A stretch of DNA of 33,995 bases, taken from NCBI GenBank assembly GCA_035316885.1, contig DATHII010000221.1:1-33995 (forward strand), given 5' to 3'. This document shows positions 29,271-33,995 of the stretch, one piece after another; the stretch's first letter is position 1; each line of letters opens with the position of its first letter. Below the pieces are notes generated by a model. The model was not told where the DNA came from and made no database searches. It saw only the letters and a list, made by a program, of their open reading frames with translations. The position numbers were made by a program, and so were the translations under genes. Source of the DNA: DASRTE01 sp035316885. Lineage in GTDB: Bacteria; Actinomycetota; Actinomycetes; Jiangellales; Jiangellaceae.

Positions 29271-29996
29271 GTGTTCTACTGGTTCCTCAAGCGGGTGATC
29301 CTGGGCCCGATCCTGCGTGTCGTCTACCGACCGTGGGCCGAGGGCCTCGAGCACGTACCGGCGACCGGGCCGGCCATCGTGGCGAGTAACCACCTGTCCT
29401 TCTCCGACTCTTTGTTCATGCCCCTCGCTGTGCCGCGCCGGGTGACGTTCCTGGCCAAGAGCGACTACTTCACGGGCCGCGGTCTCAAGGGGTGGCTCAC
29501 GCGTGTCTTCTTCCGCGGCGTCGGCCAGGTGCCGATCGACCGTTCGGGCGGCAAGGCCAGCGAGGCCGCGATCGGAGCGGGGCTCAAAGTTCTCCGCCGG
29601 GGCGACCTGCTCGGCATCTACCCGGAGGGGACGCGCTCGCCTGACGGCCGGCTCTACCGGGGCAAGACCGGCGTGGCGCGCATGGCCCTGGAGGCCAAGG
29701 TTCCAGTCATCCCGGTCGCGATGATCGACACCGAGAAGATGCAGCCACCCGGCCGCTTGATCCCGCGCATCATGCGGCCCGGCGTCCGCTTCGGGAGGGC
29801 GCTGGACTTCAGCCGGTACGAGGGCATGGAGGAGGACCGCTATGTCCTTCGATCGGTCACCGACGAGATCATGTACGCACTGATGGAACTGTCCGGCCAG
29901 GAGTACGTCGACATCTACGCGCAGCGCGCCAAGGCCGAGATCGTCGCAGCCAAGAAACACAAGACCCTCCCTCCCGACGCTCAGCAGGAGGAGTAG
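29271..29996 (+). CDS. 1-acyl-glycerol-3-phosphate acyltransferase (PlsC-like)
   Basis: A 241-residue membrane-associated acyltransferase. The catalytic HX4D motif is His41-Asp46 (NHLSFSD) and the phosphate-binding motif is EGTR at 119-122 (YPEGTRSPDG). A short hydrophobic N-terminus would hold it at the membrane. It probably acylates lysophosphatidate to phosphatidate; other lyso-lipid or PIM acceptors are possible. The C-terminus is rich in Lys and Glu. GTG 29271 is supported by TAGTGT 6 nt upstream and the absence of a ribosome-binding site. A related gene, Rv2182c, holds a comparable place in M. tuberculosis. Confidence 0.9.
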   Translation: MFYWFLKRVILGPILRVVYRPWAEGLEHVPATGPAIVASNHLSFSDSLFMPLAVPRRVTFLAKSDYFTGRGLKGWLTRVFFRGVGQVPIDRSGGKASEAAIGAGLKVLRRGDLLGIYPEGTRSPDGRLYRGKTGVARMALEAKVPVIPVAMIDTEKMQPPGRLIPRIMRPGVRFGRALDFSRYEGMEEDRYVLRSVTDEIMYALMELSGQEYVDIYAQRAKAEIVAAKKHKTLPPDAQQEE

Positions 29997-30012
29997 ACCT
30001 GAACCGCGAGGG

Positions 30013-30035
30013 TGACGGTTCCGAACGAGCCGTCA
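30013..30035. terminator. Possible bidirectional terminator
   Basis: TGACGG (30013-30018) and CCGTCA (30030-30035) form a 6-bp stem with an 11-nt loop between the convergent acyltransferase and phosphofructokinase genes, overlapping the end of the latter. There is no U-tract. Confidence 0.3.
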
Positions 30036-31238
30036 GCCGGCTGGCTGGCCGATGTCGGCGAGCATATCGGCGTACCACCGCACCGCCGGGTCGAAGCGTT
30101 TGCCGCCCTTGATGCGGTCGAACTCGATCGCCCGTAGCTGCCCGCCCTGGTCCTCGTCCTGTCCGACGACCCCTGCCTCGCCGCTGAGGGCGCACTCGAC
30201 GGCGAAGTCGGTGAAGGTGTGGATCAGTTGGAGGTCGTCCGCGTTGGCGGCGGCGGAGCGGCTGAAGTACCCGCTCTTCTGCACCATGACCTTCTCGGCG
30301 CCGAGACGCCCGGCGAACTGGTTCGCGAACCACGCTCCCGGGTTGACATTGTCCAGCTGGACGTGGCCGAACGGGTCGCGCGGCACCTCCTCGCCGGCCT
30401 CCTCGAGTTCGGCGACGATCGACTCGACACCCGCCCCCTCGGACAGGAAGAGGTTGACGCATCCGATCTCGTCCATGACCGCGCGCAGCCGGTCGGCCTC
30501 GGCGTCGACGCCCAGGTGGACCTCGGGGACATAGGCGCCGTGCACGTCCCAGCGCCGGGGATCCAGGCCGATCCCCGGGTTCCACTCCTGGTCGGACAGC
30601 CACGCGCGGTACACGCGGGCGGTGGCCGCTGTGAGCCACCCGCAGTTCCGGCCCATGACTTCGTGGACGATGAGCATCCGCGGGTTGGACGAGTGCTCGG
30701 CCACAATGTTGCGGGCGAACAGGGCGCCTTGCTCAGCGGCGGTCCACGCGCCCATGCTCTGCCGGATCGGCACGATGTCGTTGTCGACGGTCTTGGGCAG
30801 CCCGACCACGGTCAGGGCGTATCCGTGCTGGTCGAGGTAGGCGGCCAGTTCGGCGGCGGTCGTGTTGGTGTCATCGCCGCCGATCGTGTGCAGGACGTCG
30901 ACGCGGGCGCGGGTGAGCTGGTCGGCGGCGATCGCCAGCGGATCCTGGCCCTGCTGGATCAGGCCCCGCTCCACTGCATCGGCGACGTTGGTGAGCTTGA
31001 CCCGGCTGTTGCCGAGCGGACTGCCGCCGAAACGGTGCAGCAGGTGTGCACGCTCGCGGACCTCGGGTGTGACCTCGACCGACCGCCCGGTGAGCAGACC
31101 CGCGTACCCATCGAGATACCCGATCAGCTCGACCTCGGTGGCGACCTGCGTGTAGCGCTCGATCAGCCCACCGACGGCGGAGGAGAGGCAAGGGGCGAGA
31201 CCTCCGGCCGTGAGCATCGCGACCTTGTGGACTGTCAT
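30033..31238 (-). CDS. Pyrophosphate-dependent 6-phosphofructokinase
   Basis: A 401-residue PFK-A family enzyme that interconverts fructose-6-phosphate and fructose-1,6-bisphosphate. Two marks point to PPi instead of ATP as phosphoryl donor: GGDD at 120-123 where ATP enzymes have GGDG, and Lys149 in PKTVDND where ATP enzymes have Gly. Asp152 is the catalytic base, and MGRNCGW is the substrate loop. PPi-PFK works reversibly and also serves gluconeogenesis. ATG 31238 has GAGAGG 8 nt upstream. A TAGGGT box (31304 to 31299) would give a leader of about 55 nt. It is divergent from the DAHP synthase gene. Confidence 0.9.
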   Translation of the reverse strand: MTVHKVAMLTAGGLAPCLSSAVGGLIERYTQVATEVELIGYLDGYAGLLTGRSVEVTPEVRERAHLLHRFGGSPLGNSRVKLTNVADAVERGLIQQGQDPLAIAADQLTRARVDVLHTIGGDDTNTTAAELAAYLDQHGYALTVVGLPKTVDNDIVPIRQSMGAWTAAEQGALFARNIVAEHSSNPRMLIVHEVMGRNCGWLTAATARVYRAWLSDQEWNPGIGLDPRRWDVHGAYVPEVHLGVDAEADRLRAVMDEIGCVNLFLSEGAGVESIVAELEEAGEEVPRDPFGHVQLDNVNPGAWFANQFAGRLGAEKVMVQKSGYFSRSAAANADDLQLIHTFTDFAVECALSGEAGVVGQDEDQGGQLRAIEFDRIKGGKRFDPAVRWYADMLADIGQPAG

Positions 31239-31250
31239 GATGTGGACCTC

Positions 31251-31288
31251 TCGTGCATCAGTGGACGAAGCGCACGGCGTCGTGCATC
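31251..31288. repeat. Direct repeat TCGTGCATC in the phosphofructokinase leader
   Basis: TCGTGCATC occurs at 31251-31259 and 31280-31288, 29 bp apart, between the start codon and the candidate -10 of the phosphofructokinase gene. It may be a regulator site or chance. Confidence 0.3.
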
Positions 31289-31388
31289 GGGCCCGGACAC
31301 CCTACCGAGCAGCCGGTCCGCGTCCCAGCCGTGCCGGGCGTACGCGCGTGCGGTCCGTGGGTCGGGAGCGCCGCCACAACGGCGGGCC

Positions 31389-31394
31389 TACTCT
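31389..31394 (+). promoter_or_regulatory. -10 box of aroG
   Basis: TACTCT is followed by 7 nt and then GTG 31402, implying a leaderless transcript. Confidence 0.45.
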
Positions 31395-31401
31395 TGGCCG
31401 G

Positions 31402-32781
31402 GTGACCGCGACCCGCGACTCCGAGCTGTTTGCAGAACTCGCCGCCGCCATCGGCGCGCTGCCGGCGGCACAGCAGCCGCCCTGGCCGGACGCCGCCGCC
31501 GCCGCCTCGGCGGTCGACCAGTTGTGTGCCATGCCCCCGCTGGTCTTCGCGGGCGAGTGCGATCTGCTGCGGCAGCGACTGGCTGCGGTCTCGCGCGGCG
31601 AGGCGTTCCTGCTTCAGGGCGGCGACTGCGCCGAGACCTTCGACGGTGTGTCCGCAGCCAACGTGCGGAACAAGCTCAAGACGCTGCTGCAGATGGCCGT
31701 CGTGCTCACCTACGCCGCGAGCGTGCCAGTGGTGAAGGTGGGCCGGATCGCCGGTCAGTACGCGAAACCGAGGTCGCGTCCCGCCGAAACCCGCGAGGGC
31801 GTGACGTTGCCCGCCTACCGGGGCGACAGCATCAACGGGTTCGAGTTCTCGCGGCCCGCACGCGAACCCGACCCCGCCCGGATGGTCAGGGCCTACCACG
31901 CGGCCGCGGCGACGCTGAATCTGACGCGCGCGTTCGTCGGCGGTGGTTATGCAGATCTCCGACAGGTGCACGCGTGGAACACCGATTTCGTCCGCACGTC
32001 GCCGGCGGGGCTGCGATACGAACGGCTAGCCGGTGAGATCGAGAAGGCGCTGTCGTTCATGCGTGCGATCGGCGCCGACCCGGCACAGCTGCACACCGTG
32101 GAGCTCTTCGCGAGCCACGAGGCGCTGCTGCTCGACTACGAACGGGCCCTCACGCGCGTCGACTCGCGAACGGGGGCACCATATGCCGTCTCGGGACACC
32201 TGCTCTGGGTCGGCGAGCGCACCCGGCAGCTCGGCGGCGCGCACCTGGAGTTCGCCGCCCGCATCCGAAACCCGGTCGCCGTGAAGCTGGGCCCGACCTG
32301 CTCGCCCGAGGACGTGCTGGCAATCGGCGAGCGGCTCGACCCCGAACGCGAGCCGGGCCGGCTGACGCTGGTGACGCGGATGGGGGCGGGCCGGATCCGT
32401 GACGTGCTGCCTCCGCTGGTCGAGAAAGCCACTGCGAGCGGACTGGTCGTCTCCTGGGTCTGCGACCCCATGCACGGCAACACCTACGAGGCTCCCAGCG
32501 GACACAAGACGCGCCGGTTCGACGACGTCATCGACGAGGTCCGCGGCTTCTTCGAGGTACACCGGGCCCTGGGCACGGTGCCTGGCGGCCTCCATGTCGA
32601 ACTGACCGGCGACGACGTCACCGAGTGTGTCGGCGGTGGCGACCCGATCGCCGAGGACGGGCTGGGCGATCGCTACGAGACGGTCTGCGACCCGCGTCTC
32701 AACCGCACCCAGTCGCTGGAGCTCGCCTTCCTGGTGGCCGAACTGCTGGAGGCACGTAGCTGGCAGTCAGGTGACTCTTAG
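31402..32781 (+). CDS. aroG: DAHP synthase, class II (plant-type)
   Basis: A 459-residue enzyme joining phosphoenolpyruvate and erythrose-4-phosphate, the first step of the shikimate pathway. Class II motifs are clear: QGGDCAETF with metal ligand Cys76, VKVGRIAGQYAKPRS, KLGPTCSPED, WVCDPMHGNT and GGLHVELTGDDVTECVGG. Its size and sequence match the AroG of M. tuberculosis (Rv2178c), which sits at the corresponding end of the syntenic block. GTG 31402 is chosen because TACTCT lies 7 nt upstream and the family N-terminus begins here. trpD 20 kb away depends on the same pathway. Feedback control by aromatic amino acids is typical of the family. Confidence 0.95.
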   Translation: MTATRDSELFAELAAAIGALPAAQQPPWPDAAAAASAVDQLCAMPPLVFAGECDLLRQRLAAVSRGEAFLLQGGDCAETFDGVSAANVRNKLKTLLQMAVVLTYAASVPVVKVGRIAGQYAKPRSRPAETREGVTLPAYRGDSINGFEFSRPAREPDPARMVRAYHAAAATLNLTRAFVGGGYADLRQVHAWNTDFVRTSPAGLRYERLAGEIEKALSFMRAIGADPAQLHTVELFASHEALLLDYERALTRVDSRTGAPYAVSGHLLWVGERTRQLGGAHLEFAARIRNPVAVKLGPTCSPEDVLAIGERLDPEREPGRLTLVTRMGAGRIRDVLPPLVEKATASGLVVSWVCDPMHGNTYEAPSGHKTRRFDDVIDEVRGFFEVHRALGTVPGGLHVELTGDDVTECVGGGDPIAEDGLGDRYETVCDPRLNRTQSLELAFLVAELLEARSWQSGDS

Positions 32782-32880
32782 GCCGACGATCTCGACGAGC
32801 TTCTCGACCGCTCGGAAGTCGTCGGGATTCCGCGTGAAGATTGCGAGTTTCGTCTGACCGCAGGCCTGCCCGGCCTTCTC
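32767..32880 (-). pseudogene. Remnant of a VapC-type PIN-domain toxin
   Basis: A minus-strand frame encodes 37 residues before its stop, including AIFTRNPDDFRAVEKLVEIV. This strongly resembles the C-terminal strand and last acidic motif of VapC toxins (usually TRNPDDF or TRNxxDF). A stop codon (TAG at 32883-32881) closes the frame just upstream and no N-terminal part or antitoxin is present. The fragment overlaps the end of aroG by 15 nt and fills the gap before the threonine aldolase gene. It looks like the residue of a lost toxin-antitoxin locus. Confidence 0.6.
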
Positions 32881-32881
32881 C

Positions 32882-32887
32882 TAGAGT
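32882..32887 (+). promoter_or_regulatory. -10 box of the threonine aldolase gene
   Basis: TAGAGT is followed by 6 nt and then GTG 32894, implying a leaderless transcript. The box lies at the edge of the VapC remnant. Confidence 0.45.
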
Positions 32888-32893
32888 TCGGGC

Positions 32894-33919
32894 GTGGCAA
32901 TCGACCTGCGAAGCGACACCGTGACCCGCCCAACCCGGCCGATGCTCGACGCGATGGCGGCGGCCGACACCGGTGACGACGTCTACGGCGAGGACCCGAC
33001 CGTCCAGGCGCTCGAGGAGCGGGTCGCGGGCCTGCTCGGCCACGAGGCTGGCCTGTTCACCGTCACCGGGTCAATGGCCAACCTGCTCGGCGTGCGCACC
33101 CACGTCGGACCGGGCCAGGAACTGCTCTGCGAGTCGCAGGCGCACGTCGTGCGTGCCGAACTCGGCGGCCACGCCGTCTGGCACGGCGTGACGACCCGCA
33201 CCTGGTCTCACCCACGCGGTCACGTCGACCTCGACGCGATCGCCCGGATGCTCGCACCCGACGCCGGGCCCTACCTCGTGTCCACGGCGGCCGTCGCCGT
33301 CGAGAACACGCACAACTTCGCCGGCGGCACGGTGCAGTCGCTGCCCGACCTGCGCGAGCTGCGCAGGCTGGTCGACGGCACGGGGGTGCGACTGCACCTC
33401 GACGGGGCCAGGTTGTGGAACGCCCACGTCGCCTCCGGCGTCGCGCTGGACGCCTACGGGAGGCTGTTCGACTCGGTGTCGGTCTGCCTGTCGAAGGGCA
33501 TGGGCGCGCCGGTCGGGTCGGTGCTGGTCGGCACCGCGGACGCGATCGGCCAGGCGCGGCAGTGGCGGAAGCGAATGGGCGGTGGATGGCGCCAGGCCGG
33601 TGTGCTCGCCGCTGCGGGTCTGTACGCGCTGGACCATCACCTCGACCGGCTCGCCGACGACCATGCGAACGCGCGGTCGCTGGCCGATCTCGTCGCGGAC
33701 TCGGGGGTCGTCGACCCGGCGGACGTCGAGACGAACATCGTCCAACTCGACCTGTCGGGGCTGTCGGTGGACACCGGTGACCTGGTCCGGCGCGCCCGCG
33801 ACGAGGGCATTCTCATCAGCGCCGTGGCACCCAGGGTCATCCGCCTGATCACACACCTCGACGTCACGGCGGATGACTGCCGCAAGGCAGGGGAGACGTT
33901 GTCCCGCCTGCTCGGCTGA
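32894..33919 (+). CDS. Low-specificity L-threonine aldolase
   Basis: A 341-residue PLP enzyme of the beta-eliminating lyase/threonine aldolase family that cleaves threonine or allo-threonine to glycine and acetaldehyde. It begins with the family hallmark DLRSDTVT. His84 is placed to stack on the cofactor, Asp170 lies in HLDGARLWNA, and the PLP-lysine is Lys201 in CLSKGMGAP. The length is normal. GTG 32894 has no ribosome-binding site but a TAGAGT box 6 nt upstream. It stands alone between the VapC remnant and the AT-richer right edge. Confidence 0.92.
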   Translation: MAIDLRSDTVTRPTRPMLDAMAAADTGDDVYGEDPTVQALEERVAGLLGHEAGLFTVTGSMANLLGVRTHVGPGQELLCESQAHVVRAELGGHAVWHGVTTRTWSHPRGHVDLDAIARMLAPDAGPYLVSTAAVAVENTHNFAGGTVQSLPDLRELRRLVDGTGVRLHLDGARLWNAHVASGVALDAYGRLFDSVSVCLSKGMGAPVGSVLVGTADAIGQARQWRKRMGGGWRQAGVLAAAGLYALDHHLDRLADDHANARSLADLVADSGVVDPADVETNIVQLDLSGLSVDTGDLVRRARDEGILISAVAPRVIRLITHLDVTADDCRKAGETLSRLLG

Positions 33920-33923
33920 CGGA

Positions 33924-33995
33924 CTACTTGACGCGGCGCCGTTCTTCCCTCACTATTCCTACCACCTTACTTGCAAATGGTGGTGAGGGGGCCTG
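33924..33995 (-). CDS. Possible 3' end of an unidentified gene at the right edge
   Basis: A minus-strand frame enters from the right edge and stops at 33924 (TAG), ending SKVVGIVREERRRVK. Its codons (ATA, AGG, GTA, TTT, AGT) are unlike the G/C-ending codons of its neighbours, so if real it may be foreign. With 23 codons the frame may equally be chance. Confidence 0.2.
   Translation of the reverse strand, partial: QAPSPPFASKVVGIVREERRRVK

Noticed and set aside
30219..32036. Plus-strand open frame of about 600 codons opposite the phosphofructokinase gene
   Set aside because: Antisense shadow; the minus strand has complete PFK motifs, and the 3' part collides with the true aroG frame.
1..33995. 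tRNA, rRNA, insertion sequence or prophage
   Set aside because: None was recognised by eye on either strand; a tRNAscan or IS search was not possible here.

Overview
The window is about 34 kb of very GC-rich DNA with many GTG starts, densely packed genes and 4-base stop/start overlaps. Gene content points to an actinobacterium: the cytochrome bcc-aa3 supercomplex genes, a class II DAHP synthase, a PimB-type mannosyltransferase, a c-di-AMP riboswitch ahead of an NlpC/P60 hydrolase, and leaderless genes. From memory, the order resembles the conserved block between aroG and ctaC in Mycobacterium tuberculosis (including plsC-like, SRPBCC, pimB, NlpC/P60, DEDD exonuclease, trpD, ctaE-qcrCAB) and the matching Streptomyces region. 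The genus cannot be fixed from the sequence alone.

Layout. Bases 1-243 hold a truncated minus-strand gene start and two perfect DnaA boxes. Bases 244-1661 (minus) carry a cysteine desulfurase and a TusA-like protein. Bases 1801-4756 (plus) are ctaC-ctaD-ctaF. A small phosphatase-like gene (plus) and an EamA-type transporter (minus) follow. Bases 6364-10623 (minus) are ctaE-qcrC-qcrA-qcrB, so the two respiratory operons converge and together encode the bcc-aa3 supercomplex. A degenerate receiver protein and trpD run the other way from ctaE. Bases 12260-16384 hold small and housekeeping genes: a 47-aa membrane peptide, a DUF5655-like protein, a cupin, a stand-alone Lrp/AsnC ligand domain, a rhomboid protease and a DnaQ/UvrC-like nuclease. 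Bases 16544-18541 encode a zinc ribbon, a coiled-coil NYN ribonuclease and a small CxxC protein, bordered by two long inverted repeats.

Bases 18515-25360 form an envelope and carbohydrate block: promoter, c-di-AMP riboswitch and NlpC/P60 hydrolase, then a probable operon of a lipoprotein metalloprotease, an M48 protease, PimB, two SRPBCC proteins and a ROK glucokinase. Bases 25446-33919 carry a flavin-oxidoreductase-like gene, an EEP-fold hydrolase, a TIGR00300/archaeal-type ornithine cyclodeaminase-like gene, a membrane protein, an esterase, an acyltransferase, a PPi-type phosphofructokinase, DAHP synthase, a VapC remnant and threonine aldolase. The last 76 bases are comparatively AT-rich and may start an accessory region.

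Most of the window is conserved core genome. The unusual signals are regulatory or structural: a cluster of DnaA boxes, recurring TANNNT boxes 6-8 nt before GTG/ATG starts, two 21-23 bp near-perfect inverted repeats, a perfect hairpin inside the start of a lipoprotein gene, and a His/Asp/Gly repeat tail on QcrB. I saw no tRNA, rRNA, CRISPR array, prophage or intact insertion sequence. Apart from the left edge, no gene-free stretch exceeds about 210 bases.
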